Of a stretch of DNA of 36,332 nucleotides, positions 16,385 through 23,906 are shown piece after piece (positions within the stretch are counted from its first letter, which is position 1; each line of letters starts with the position of its first letter). Below the pieces are notes generated by a model, which did not search any database, was not told where the DNA came from, and was given only the letters and a program-made list of their open reading frames with translations. The stretch covers positions 1 to 36,332 of the forward strand of contig JARRJS010000095.1 in NCBI GenBank assembly GCA_037388885.1. The letters run 5' to 3'. The translations under genes were made by a program, and so were the position numbers. Source of the DNA: JARRJS01 sp037388885 (GTDB taxonomy: Bacteria; Gemmatimonadota; Gemmatimonadetes; Longimicrobiales; RSA9).

Positions 16385-16495
16385 ATGAGCGACCCGAACC
16401 TGTACTGGGACGAGTGGTCAATGTGGGCGGACGTCATTGCGAAGGCTTGCGTCATGGTGGCTGCGCTGCGGGTCATGCTCGCAGGTCTGTTGTAG
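16385..16495 (+). CDS. Possible 36-residue membrane peptide
   Basis: Short frame beginning MSDPNLYWDEWSMWADVIAK and ending in a hydrophobic helix (CVMVAALRVMLAGLL). A ribosome binding site GGAGAG lies eight bases before ATG. A weak promoter-like pair, TTGAGA at 16279 and TATTCT at 16305 (20-base spacer), lies upstream. It is alone on the plus strand between the M23 lipoprotein and the cytochrome oxidase genes, convergent with the latter. I do not recognise a family. The acidic/aromatic head and single helix would suit a small membrane subunit, but that is a guess, and it may be non-coding. Confidence 0.3.
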   Translation: MSDPNLYWDEWSMWADVIAKACVMVAALRVMLAGLL

Positions 16496-16663
16496 GGCGT
16501 GGCGCTCGCTGCAGGCTATGTCCTGTGAACGGTCGCCCGGTGCTTGCCGGGGACTGCCCCAACGGGGTACGGCAATCGCGACGCTGTCGAAGCGGTCGAG
16601 GACTGCACGTCGGGGGTCACCCGCCTTCCCTTGTCCCGCATGCCACACAGCCCTCCCATCTCA

Positions 16664-16693
16664 CCGGGGGTCGCCAGGCCAGGCGACCCCCGG
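16664..16693. terminator. Strong GC hairpin after the oxidase genes
   Basis: A perfect 12-base stem (CCGGGGGTCGCC with GGCGACCCCCGG) closes a six-base loop AGGCCA. It begins 16 bases after the stop codon of subunit IV and could end oxidase transcription; on the plus strand it is followed by GTCTTTCC and could also end the small-frame transcript. A long T-run is missing on both strands. The rest of 16496-16663 shows nothing recognisable. Confidence 0.6.
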
Positions 16694-16708
16694 GTCTTTC
16701 CAGGCCGG

Positions 16709-17041
16709 TCAGCTGGGCACCGCGACGGTCACGACCGGGACATACCAGAACAGCACAATGAGGGCGATGGCGACGAGGATCGCCAGCGTGAGAGGCGCGA
16801 CGAATACGCTGGTGAACACGTTGCTGTCGAACTTGAGGTGCATGTAGAACATGACGACCAGCGTGAACTTGGCCGCCGACAGCGTCACCAGCACCGGGAC
16901 CATGATCGGCTTCAACGCCGGCAGGTAGAAGACGGCCACCTCCATGGCCGTAAGCACGGTGAGCACGGCCGCCACGACGACGTACGTGCCGTAGCCGGGG
17001 TGACGCTGCTCGCTCTGGGCTACGTCGTGTTGTTCCGCCAT
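16709..17041 (-). CDS. ctaF: Cytochrome c oxidase subunit IV (prokaryotic)
   Basis: Protein of 110 residues with three membrane helices. The second and third carry LVTLSAAKFTLVVMFYMHLK and LAILVAIALIVLFWYVPVV; the K-F-x-L-V-x-x-F-Y-M-H-L pattern is that of COX4_pro/CtaF, an accessory subunit of aa3-type oxidases. It lies 31 bases after subunit III, with a GGGAGG element upstream. It is the last gene of the oxidase operon, followed by a hairpin. Confidence 0.9.
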   Translation of the reverse strand: MAEQHDVAQSEQRHPGYGTYVVVAAVLTVLTAMEVAVFYLPALKPIMVPVLVTLSAAKFTLVVMFYMHLKFDSNVFTSVFVAPLTLAILVAIALIVLFWYVPVVTVAVPS

Positions 17042-17072
17042 TGTCTTCTCTCGTCCTCCCTCGACGGTCCGC

Positions 17073-17666
17073 CTATTCGAGCAGGTAGACCACGGTGAAG
17101 ATCACGATCCATGCGATGTCCACGAAATGCCAGTAGAGGCCCGCGACCTCCACCTTGAGGGCGTCCTCCGATCCGATGCGACCGGAAAGTGTCTGGAACC
17201 ACAGCGTCAGCAGCCAGATGACGCCGATCGTCACGTGGGCGCCATGGAAGCCGGTCAACACGAAGAACGTGGAGCCCAGCAGATTCGACTGCAGGGAGAG
17301 CCCCTCGTGGTAGAAGGTCGTGAACTCGTAGGCCTGACAGCCCAGGAACGTGGCGCCCAGGAGTGCCGTCATGAACAGCCAGAACAGCGCACCCCTGCGG
17401 CTGTCGTGCTGCACGGCCGCCAACGCCAGCACCATGCACAGGCTGCTCATCAGCAGCACGAACGTGCTGAACGACGTCAGCGGGATGCTGATGACCTGGT
17501 GGGCGTACGGCCCCGTCACGCTGCCGTGTTTGTAGACCAGGAACGTGGAGATGAGCCCGCCGAAGAACAGCGTCTCGGAACCCAGGAAGGTCCAGAAGCC
17601 CACCTTGAGGGTCGGCAGCCCGGTCGCTGTGGGCGGATGTTGTGCGGCCTGTGCAGTAGCTTCCAT
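17073..17666 (-). CDS. ctaE: Cytochrome c oxidase subunit III
   Basis: Protein of 197 residues with five membrane helices, the short bacterial form. GFWTFLGSETLFFGGLIST near the N-terminus and TGFHGAHVTIGVIWLL and GLYWHFVDIAWIVIFTVVYL at the end are family signatures. It stabilises the oxidase core and helps proton uptake; it binds no metal. It starts 44 bases after subunit I. Confidence 0.95.
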   Translation of the reverse strand: MEATAQAAQHPPTATGLPTLKVGFWTFLGSETLFFGGLISTFLVYKHGSVTGPYAHQVISIPLTSFSTFVLLMSSLCMVLALAAVQHDSRRGALFWLFMTALLGATFLGCQAYEFTTFYHEGLSLQSNLLGSTFFVLTGFHGAHVTIGVIWLLTLWFQTLSGRIGSEDALKVEVAGLYWHFVDIAWIVIFTVVYLLE

Positions 17667-17710
17667 GTGTCAGATTACGGGATTCGGGGATTCACGAACC
17701 GTCGGCTCCG

Positions 17711-19525
17711 TCAACCGGTGGGCTCGAACGCGAAGTTGAACACGCACACGGCGGTCCAGGCCAGGCCGATGAGAGGCGCCCACCACAGGTGCGTCATGAA
17801 CAGGATCAGCGTGGAAGCGATGCCCGTCGCCGTGATGATCGGCCAGTAGGACGGGTTCGGCATGTGGACGCCGCCTTCGGGCGCTTTCCACACGCGTTCG
17901 TCGTATGCATCCGGGTTGTCCCACATCGGCATGCGCCCGCGGATCTCGGGCAGGCGCGCGAAGTTGTACTCGGGCGGCGGCGACGACGTGGCCCACTCCA
18001 GCGTGGCGGCGTCCCACGGGTTCTTCCCCGCCGGTTCCCCCTTCTTCAGGCTGCGGACCAGGTTCCACACGAGCAGCACCATGGCGATGGCCATGGTGAA
18101 CGCACCGATGGTGGACAGGAGGTTCAGGTCGCCGAGGCCGAGCTCCGGCGCGTAGGTGTAAACGCGGCGCGGCATGCCCAGCAACCCGATGAAGTGCATC
18201 GGAAAGAACGTGATGTTGAAGCCGATGAAGAACAGCCAGAAATTCCAGCTGCCGAGCTTCTCGCTCATCAGCCGGCCGGTGATCTTCGGGTACCAGTAGT
18301 ACAGCCCGGAGATGACCGCGTTCAGCAGGCCGCCAATGAGCACGTAGTGGAAGTGCGCCACCACGAAGTAGGTGTCCGTCTGTTGCAGGTCGGCGGGCGA
18401 CACGGCGTGCATCACGCCCGAGATGCCGCCGATGGTGAACATGGCGACCATGGCCACCGCGAACTTCATCGATGTGGTGAACCGCAGCTTGCCCCCCCAC
18501 ATGGTGGCCAGCCAGTTGAAGATCTTCACCCCCGTGGGAATGGCGATGATCATCGTGGAAGTGGTGAAGAAGGCGTCGGCAACGGTGCCGATGCCCGTGG
18601 CGAACATGTGGTGCGACCAGACGCCCCAGCCGATGAACGCGATCATCGCGCCGGCGTAGACCATGACCGTGTAGCCGAACAGAGGCTTGCGGGAGAACGT
18701 CGGGATCACGTCCGACACGATGCCGAACCCGGGCAGGATCAGGATATAGACCTCGGGATGCCCGAACAGCCAGAACAGGTGCTGCCAGAGAATGGGATCG
18801 CCGCCCGCCGACGTCTGGAAGAAGTTCGTGCCCCAGAACCGGTCGAACGTGAGGAAGAACAGCGCCACCGCAAACACAGGCAGCGCCGTGACGATGATGA
18901 AGCTCGTCACGAACGCCATCCATGTGAAGAGCGGCATGCGCATGAACTTCATGCCCGGCGCACGCAGATTGATGATCGTCGTGATGAAGTTCACGCCGCC
19001 CATGATGGACGCGATGCCCAGGATCTGAAGCCCGAGGGCGTAGAAGTCCATGTTCAGCCCGGGCGAATACTGGTTCGACGTCAAGGGCGAGTACGCGAAC
19101 CACCCGTCGTTGGGCGCCTGTCCGATGAAGAAAGAGGAATACAGGAACAGCCCACCCAGCAAGAACGTCCAGTACGAAAGCGCATTCAGTCGCGGGAACG
19201 CCACATCTCGCGCGCCGATCTGCAGCGGCACGATGAAGTTGAAGAACGCAACCGCAATCGGCATCCCCACCAGGAAGACCATGGTGATGCCGTGCATCGT
19301 GAACAGCTCGTTGTAGAAATCCGGGCTCACGACGTCCATGCCCGGCTGCGCCAGCTGCGTACGGATAATCAGCGCTTCCAGGCCGCCCACGAGCAGGAAA
19401 ACCAGCGCCGTCGCTCCGTAGAGGAGGCCGATCTTCTTGTGGTCGATGGTGGTGATCAGGTCCCAGATACCGCTCCGCCGGCCGGCCGTGGCGGTCGCAG
19501 GTACTTGGGCTTCAAGTGTGGCCAT
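17711..19525 (-). CDS. ctaD: Cytochrome c oxidase subunit I (A1-type heme-copper oxidase)
   Basis: Protein of 604 residues with twelve or more helices. Heme ligands are His78 (MHGITMVF) and His393 in VAHFHYVLIGG, with His391 for the high-spin heme. CuB ligands are His256 and the pair His305/His306 (WSHHMFATG). GHPEVYILILPG carries the His256-Tyr260 cross-link and Glu258, the mark of A1 rather than A2 oxidases. It reduces oxygen to water at the inner membrane and pumps protons. The C-terminal 70 residues after helix 12 end with two further hydrophobic stretches. It begins 37 bases after subunit II. Confidence 0.97.
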   Translation of the reverse strand: MATLEAQVPATATAGRRSGIWDLITTIDHKKIGLLYGATALVFLLVGGLEALIIRTQLAQPGMDVVSPDFYNELFTMHGITMVFLVGMPIAVAFFNFIVPLQIGARDVAFPRLNALSYWTFLLGGLFLYSSFFIGQAPNDGWFAYSPLTSNQYSPGLNMDFYALGLQILGIASIMGGVNFITTIINLRAPGMKFMRMPLFTWMAFVTSFIIVTALPVFAVALFFLTFDRFWGTNFFQTSAGGDPILWQHLFWLFGHPEVYILILPGFGIVSDVIPTFSRKPLFGYTVMVYAGAMIAFIGWGVWSHHMFATGIGTVADAFFTTSTMIIAIPTGVKIFNWLATMWGGKLRFTTSMKFAVAMVAMFTIGGISGVMHAVSPADLQQTDTYFVVAHFHYVLIGGLLNAVISGLYYWYPKITGRLMSEKLGSWNFWLFFIGFNITFFPMHFIGLLGMPRRVYTYAPELGLGDLNLLSTIGAFTMAIAMVLLVWNLVRSLKKGEPAGKNPWDAATLEWATSSPPPEYNFARLPEIRGRMPMWDNPDAYDERVWKAPEGGVHMPNPSYWPIITATGIASTLILFMTHLWWAPLIGLAWTAVCVFNFAFEPTG

Positions 19526-19562
19526 GTTCGTCTCGTTGTCCCGGGTCTCAGGCTCTGCTCGA

Positions 19563-20717
19563 TCAGTGCGTCACGGTCGTTTCGATCGCCCAACCCGTCT
19601 TGTGCGTCGGCGCCACACCGGCGCTCAAGCTCGACAGATAGGCGGCCACCGCGCGTGCGTCAGACTCCGACAAGCCCGTCGGCGGCATCCCGCCGGTGCC
19701 TTTTACCTTGGCGCCGGGCATGATGATGCCCGACTTGATCTCCGGAGCATCGAGGATCCAGTGCGCCACATTCCCCGGAGTGTTGTCCAGCACGCCGGCA
19801 CCGATGCTCCAACGGTCACCCAACGCGGTGAGATTCGGGCCGATCTGCCCCATGGCCGTCGTGCCCGAGATGCTGTGACACGCAATGCATGCGCTGCTCA
19901 GGAACTTCCGCTTGCCACGCAACGCCAGCGAGTCCTGCGGCGCCAAAAGGGCCGCCGAATCCTGCCCCGCTTTCATGCGCTGCACCCACGCCTCGAACTC
20001 AGCCGGCGGCACCGCGATGGCCATCATGCGCATGGCCCCATGCTCCGTGCCGCAGAATTCCGCACACTGCCCTGGGTAATCCCCGACGCTGTCAATCGTC
20101 AGAGAGATGTGGTTCAGATGCGGCGGCTTCTCGCCGTTCGGCATCTGACGCACCGGGTTGACGTCCCGTTTGCCGCCCAGTCGCGGTATCCAGAAACTGT
20201 GGATCACGTCCGCCGAGTGCAGCCGCAGGTCCAGCGGCCGGCCCACCGGTAGTACCAGCTGGCTCGCCGTCGTCACACCCAGCGACGGGTACTTGAACTC
20301 CCACCACCACTGGTGGCCGACCACTTCCACCACCAGCGCATCCTTCGGCGCAGCTTTCTGCGTCGCGAAGATCCCACGAATCGTCGGGATCAGGATCGCC
20401 ACGATGATCAGCGACGGGATCACCGTCCACGTGATCTCCAGTATCGTGTTGCCGTACACCGGCTTCGGTTCCGGTGAGTCCGGCCGCTCGCGGAACCGGA
20501 TCAGGATGTAGCCGAGAACGACGAGCACGACGACCAGCACCAGCATCGTCCACCAGAACACGCCGTGGAACAGGCTGTCGATGATCCGGCCGAACCCGGT
20601 GACCGGCTGGAAGGTCGTCTGCGGATGCTTATCGGACGAAAGAGCGCAGCCGCCCAGCGCGATGAGCACAGACAGCCTCACCAACAGTCGCGGAAACCTG
20701 TGACTCCGAGACGCCAT
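19563..20717 (-). CDS. ctaC: Cytochrome c oxidase subunit II with fused cytochrome c (caa3-type)
   Basis: Protein of 384 residues. A lipobox ends at Cys24 (LIALGGC), then two membrane helices (about 50-75 and 95-115). The CuA site is complete: His173 (HSFWIPRLGG), Cys218, Glu220, Cys222, His226 and Met229 in GQCAEFCGTEHGAMRM. Residues 265-370 form a class I cytochrome c domain with heme motif CIACH (277-281) and a distal Met in GGMPPTGLS. It would accept electrons from cytochrome c or directly from the quinol-oxidising complex. No Shine-Dalgarno sequence is visible before its ATG. First gene of the oxidase operon. Confidence 0.96.
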   Translation of the reverse strand: MASRSHRFPRLLVRLSVLIALGGCALSSDKHPQTTFQPVTGFGRIIDSLFHGVFWWTMLVLVVVLVVLGYILIRFRERPDSPEPKPVYGNTILEITWTVIPSLIIVAILIPTIRGIFATQKAAPKDALVVEVVGHQWWWEFKYPSLGVTTASQLVLPVGRPLDLRLHSADVIHSFWIPRLGGKRDVNPVRQMPNGEKPPHLNHISLTIDSVGDYPGQCAEFCGTEHGAMRMMAIAVPPAEFEAWVQRMKAGQDSAALLAPQDSLALRGKRKFLSSACIACHSISGTTAMGQIGPNLTALGDRWSIGAGVLDNTPGNVAHWILDAPEIKSGIIMPGAKVKGTGGMPPTGLSESDARAVAAYLSSLSAGVAPTHKTGWAIETTVTH

Positions 20718-20750
20718 TGATTGTTATTATCGGTTTTGGGGCAAAAGGGA

Positions 20751-20779
20751 GGCTCCGGTACTCGCACGCCGCCGGAGCC
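20751..20779 (-). promoter_or_regulatory. 5' leader hairpin of the oxidase operon
   Basis: Perfect 8-base arms CCGGAGCC and GGCTCCGG around a 13-base loop. With transcription starting near 20779 from the promoter just upstream, the stem would begin at the first bases of the message, an arrangement that protects some messages from 5' decay. A U/C-rich stretch (CCUCCCUUUUG) follows. Confidence 0.45.
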
Positions 20780-20785
20780 GCAGCA

Positions 20786-20814
20786 ATGATACCGCGTTGT
20801 CTCCGAACCGTCAA
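20786..20814 (-). promoter_or_regulatory. Sigma70-type promoter for the oxidase operon
   Basis: On the minus strand TTGACG (20814-20809), a 17-base spacer and TATCAT (20791-20786). Five of six positions of the -35 and four of six of the -10 fit the consensus with ideal spacing. The predicted start near 20779 leaves a leader of about 62 bases before the subunit II ATG. Confidence 0.6.
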
Positions 20815-20914
20815 GACGGTTTCGGCTCGCTTCGCTCGCTAGGCGGCCAACCTCAGGCCTCTCGGAATCTCGGCGCCGCCTTGGCGCCATTCATCCTAGC
20901 GGCGCGAAGCGCCG

Positions 20915-20972
20915 CGTCCTAGCGCCGCGTCCTAGCGCCGCGTCCTAGCGAAGCGTCCTAGCGAAGCGTCCT
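20915..20972. repeat. 13-base tandem repeat CGTCCTAGCGMMG
   Basis: Four exact-length units: CGTCCTAGCGCCG twice (20915, 20928) and CGTCCTAGCGAAG twice (20941, 20954), then a partial CGTCCT at 20967 and another at 20992. They lie between the heme A synthase stop and the oxidase promoter. Flanks at 20820-20910 have related GC-rich words (for example CTCGCTTCGCTCGC). No gene is seen in 20820-21006. Confidence 0.8.
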
Positions 20973-21006
20973 GAGCGGCGCCGGAGGCGCCGCGTCCTGG
21001 CGCGCC

Positions 21007-21999
21007 TCAAGCGCGCCTGAGGGCCGAAGGCCCTTCGAGTCGTCTTGCCAGGGCGGTCCAGAAGGCGAGGCAGGCCCAGAGGGCGGCGCCGACGGCCAGG
21101 TGCAGTGCCTGGAACGGTTCGGGCAAGTGCATGAGAACGAGGCCGGCAGCGACGATGACCTGGAGAACGACGAGGGTCATGCAAGCGCCGGCGAATGCGG
21201 CGATCGCCCGGGGGGCGGAGCGCCGGAAGGTCGCGAGGCCGGCGACAAGGACGTAGAAAAAGAGTAGGTAGGCGAGCGTGCGGTGCGTCCACTGGATATC
21301 GACCCAGGGTGTGCCGCCGGGCAGCAGCCTGCCGTTGCAGAGGGGGAAACCCTGACAGGCCAGGGCCGCACCGCTGGGCGGGACCGGGCCGGTCATGCCG
21401 ACGTTGGCGGTGAGGGCTCCGAACGTGACGACGAGGAGTCCGAGGCCGGCGGCGACGAGTGCGACGGGCGAGAGTCGTGCCTCGCTCATGCGGATGGACG
21501 TGAGCGCGCCATCGAACATGCCGGCGCGCACGGCAAGGGTCGCAAACGTCGCCAGCAGGGAGAGCGCCGTTACGAAATGCAGGGCGGTCACGCCGGCGGG
21601 CAGGTCGAGCTTGACGGTGATGGCGCCGAGGAGGACCTGGACCACGATGAGGGTGCCGGCCAGGAAGGCCGGGCGAGTGAGCCCGCCGCGCCCCCGCAGG
21701 GCAGGGTCGTTGCGGTGGCGCCAGGCGACGATGACCAGCCAGAGCGTGAGGAACGTGAGTCCGGCCGCCAGGAGGCGATGGCTGAACTCGATGAAGGTCG
21801 GCAGGTCGAGGCGTGGCGTGAGCGTGCCGTTGCAGTCCGGCCAATGGTCGCCGCAGCCCATGCCGGAGCCGGTAATGCGAACGATGCCGCCGTAGACCAC
21901 GAGCACGTAGGTGTAAATGGCGCCGGCAAGGCCCAGGCGGCCCATGCGGCGCCGTCCGGTTTCGAACCCCGGGAGCGAGGGGGCGGAAACTGCTGACAT
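21007..21999 (-). CDS. ctaA: Heme A synthase (CtaA/COX15)
   Basis: Protein of 330 residues with eight membrane helices, converting heme O to heme A for the aa3 oxidase encoded downstream. Signatures: GGIVRITGSGMGCGDHWPDC (first cysteine pair), FIEFSHRLLAAG, TALHFVTALSLL, GPVPPSGAALACQGFPLCNG (second cysteine pair), IQWTHRTLAYLL and ALHLAVGAALWA. Both heme-binding His pairs and both cysteine pairs are present. The C-terminus ends in an Arg/Ala-rich stretch that runs up to the 13-base repeats. Heme O synthase (CtaB) is not in the window. It lies about 290 bases upstream of the oxidase genes, with its own start. Confidence 0.95.
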   Translation of the reverse strand: MSAVSAPSLPGFETGRRRMGRLGLAGAIYTYVLVVYGGIVRITGSGMGCGDHWPDCNGTLTPRLDLPTFIEFSHRLLAAGLTFLTLWLVIVAWRHRNDPALRGRGGLTRPAFLAGTLIVVQVLLGAITVKLDLPAGVTALHFVTALSLLATFATLAVRAGMFDGALTSIRMSEARLSPVALVAAGLGLLVVTFGALTANVGMTGPVPPSGAALACQGFPLCNGRLLPGGTPWVDIQWTHRTLAYLLFFYVLVAGLATFRRSAPRAIAAFAGACMTLVVLQVIVAAGLVLMHLPEPFQALHLAVGAALWACLAFWTALARRLEGPSALRRA

Positions 22000-22229
22000 G
22001 GCTGTATGTGCGGTTCGGGGCGCGGAACGTGGTCCGGGCGCCGGTCGTTTTCGGCCGGGGACGGTCCTGGATCGTCTTGAATATGAGGACGTGTCCGGGT
22101 GCTGGCTACCCGTCGGCCGTCCGCCACGTCGGTTGCCCGGTGCGAGCTACCATGGCTATTCTGGCGGCGGTGGGAAGCTTTGGCGCACCGGGCACACGCA
22201 CCTGTCCGCGAACCTGATCGAGCGATGCC

Positions 22230-23637
22230 ATGTCCTTCCGGTCCATCATCCGGGGTGTCCCCGCGGCGTTCCTGTGCGCCGCCGTCCTTCACGCCGACCC
22301 GGCCATGAGCCAGGCCATCCAGCCGCGGCCGCGCGCCCGTGATGTCGGCGTCGACGTGGGCGTGCTGCCGCCGGGCCCGTTGAACGCCATCACCGACGTC
22401 GCAGGCGTCGAGGTGGGACAGACCACCGTCATCGAAGGTGACTCCATCCGGACCGGCGTCACCGCGATCCTGCCTCACCCGGGCGACATCTTCCACCACA
22501 AGGTGCCGGCGGCCATCGTCGTCGGGAACGGGTTCGGCAAGCTGTTGGGCGTGACCCAGGTCCGGGAGCTGGGCGAGATCGAGACGCCCATCCTGCTCAC
22601 GTGCACCTTGTGCGTCTGGGAAGCCGCCGACGCCATGGTCGACTGGCTCCTGAAACAGCCGGGCATGGAGGACGTCCGCTCCATCAACCCGGTCGTCGGC
22701 GAGACGAACGATGGCTATCTGAACGACATCCGTTTGCGGCCGATCCGGCCCGAGCACGTCGTGCACGCCCTGGAAACCGCTACCTCCGGACCGGTCGCCG
22801 AGGGGTCCGTGGGCGNNNNNNNNNNNNNNNNNNNNNNNNNNNNNNNNNNNNNNNNNNNNNNNNNNNNNNNNNNNNNNNNNNNNNNNNNGCACGGGGACCC
22901 GTGCCTTCGGCTGGAAGGGCGGCATCGGCACCAGCTCCCGCAAGCTACCGGACCGCGCCGGCGGCTACACCGTCGGTGTGCTGGTGCAGACCAACTTCGG
23001 CGGCGTGCTGTCCATCAACGGTGCGCCCGTCGGCCGGGAGCTGGCGGCCCTCCAACCCCGCCACCCCGAAGGGGAGAGCTCTGCCCAGCGACCCCACCAC
23101 GCCGATAGGGAGACCCCTGCCTCCCCGCTCCGCCGCCCCGGGGAGACGGGGGGACAGGGAGCGTCGATGTCTGCACTCGTGCAGCCCGGTTCGCCGTCGC
23201 CGGGGCGGGGGCGTGGCGGTCTTTCGGACCCGTTCGACGGGGATGGCAGCATCATGATGGTCGTGGCGACGGATGCACCGCTGGACGCGCGCAACCTGGC
23301 GCGGCTGGCGCGGCGGGCGCTGGCAGGGCTGGCGCGCACCGGCTCGACCATGAGCAACGGGTCGGGGGACTACGTGATCGCATTCTCGACGGCGGACTCG
23401 GTGCGACGCACGGGCGATGAGGTGCGCACGATCGAGGATCTGCCCAACGATCGCATGTCGCGGCTGTTCATGGCGGCGGCTGAGGCCACGGAAGAGGCCA
23501 TATACAACTCCCTCTTCAAGGCCACGACGGTGCACGGCGACCGCGGCACGGTGGAAGCGCTGCCGCTGAAGGAGACACTGGACATCCTGCGTCGCTACAA
23601 CGCGCTGCATTGGTCGGAACGGCTACCGCGGCGATGA
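22230..23637 (+). CDS. P1 family (DmpA-type) self-cleaving aminopeptidase, interrupted by Ns
   Basis: Starts with a signal peptide (AAFLCAAVLHADPAMSQA). GPLNAITDVAGVEVGQTTV, RTGVTAILPHPGD, VGNGFGKLLGVTQVRELGEI and VVGETNDGYLNDIR are family signatures of S58/DmpA N-terminal nucleophile peptidases. After the N-run the frame resumes with TGTRAFGWKGGIGTSSRK. Autocleavage is expected between Gly (23245-23247) and the nucleophile Ser (23248-23250) in DGSIMMVVATDAPL, releasing a beta chain ending at 23637. The reading frame differs before and after the 73 Ns because the run length is not the true gap. About 55 unusual Pro/Gly/Arg-rich residues precede the cleavage site. Substrate probably short peptides or amides. 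Confidence 0.88.
22816..22888. other. Assembly gap (73 Ns) inside the P1 peptidase
   Basis: Seventy-three consecutive Ns. The protein reads EGSVG before and TGTRAFGWKGG after; in the family these two pieces are nearly contiguous (EG-x-VGAGTG), so the genuine missing sequence is probably only a few bases and the run length a placeholder. Confidence 0.95.
23060..23150. repeat. GC-rich repeat CCGANGGGGAGACG inside the P1 peptidase gene
   Basis: Three degenerate copies of a CCGANGGGGAGAC word at about 23066, 23102 and 23138. They encode a Pro/Gly/Arg-rich stretch not seen in typical family members. The same word occurs twice on the opposite strand at 31704-31717 and 31746-31759. The shared opening CACCCCGAMGGGGAGA suggests a dispersed element that entered the coding sequence in frame. 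Confidence 0.5.
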
Positions 23638-23643
23638 GAGAAG

Positions 23644-23703
23644 CTCCCCGCGTACGCCGGATGTGGGCTGAGCGCCGGTCGTCGTCGGGTACGCCTCGGG
23701 GAG
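23644..23703. repeat. Imperfect inverted repeat after the P1 peptidase gene
   Basis: CTCCCCG-CGTAC (23644) pairs with GTACGCCTCGGGGAG (to 23703) through a three-base bulge, seven bases after the stop codon. It could act as a rho-independent-like stop or message end, but no T-run follows. Confidence 0.35.
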
Positions 23704-23727
23704 GGGGGCGCGTCCGTCGTGCCGCGA

Positions 23728-23830
23728 CTTCCCGCTTCGCCCTTCCCGCATCCGCAATCCCGGTTCCCGCATCCCCATTCCCGCCTTCCGCATCTGCACT
23801 CCGGCTTTCCGCTTCCCGTGCTCCGGTCCC
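23728..23830. repeat. Polypyrimidine tract with TTCCCGCATCC repeats
   Basis: About 100 bases almost without runs of purines on the plus strand. TTCCCGCATCC occurs at 23743 and 23764, with shortened forms at 23786 and onward. It lies in the 270-base gap between the P1 peptidase and the beta-barrel gene; no frame in it looks coding. Confidence 0.6.
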
Positions 23831-23906
23831 GGCCCCGCGCGAAACCGTTCCCCCCGCACGGAGCGTAGTGAAAGCATAGCGCCGGACACGAACGGAGGGG
23901 GCCGAC

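Noticed and set aside
17789..19723. Plus-strand open frame of 644 codons over the oxidase genes
   Set aside because: Antisense to subunit I, whose metal-binding residues are intact; the composition (Asp/Arg/His/Glu-rich) is that of a shadow.
20915..20972. CRISPR array
   Set aside because: The repeats are only 13 bases and directly adjacent with no spacers, and no cas gene is near.
22133..22162. TTGCCC/TATTCT promoter for the P1 peptidase
   Set aside because: The -35 matches poorly and the spacer is 18; not distinct from background in this region.
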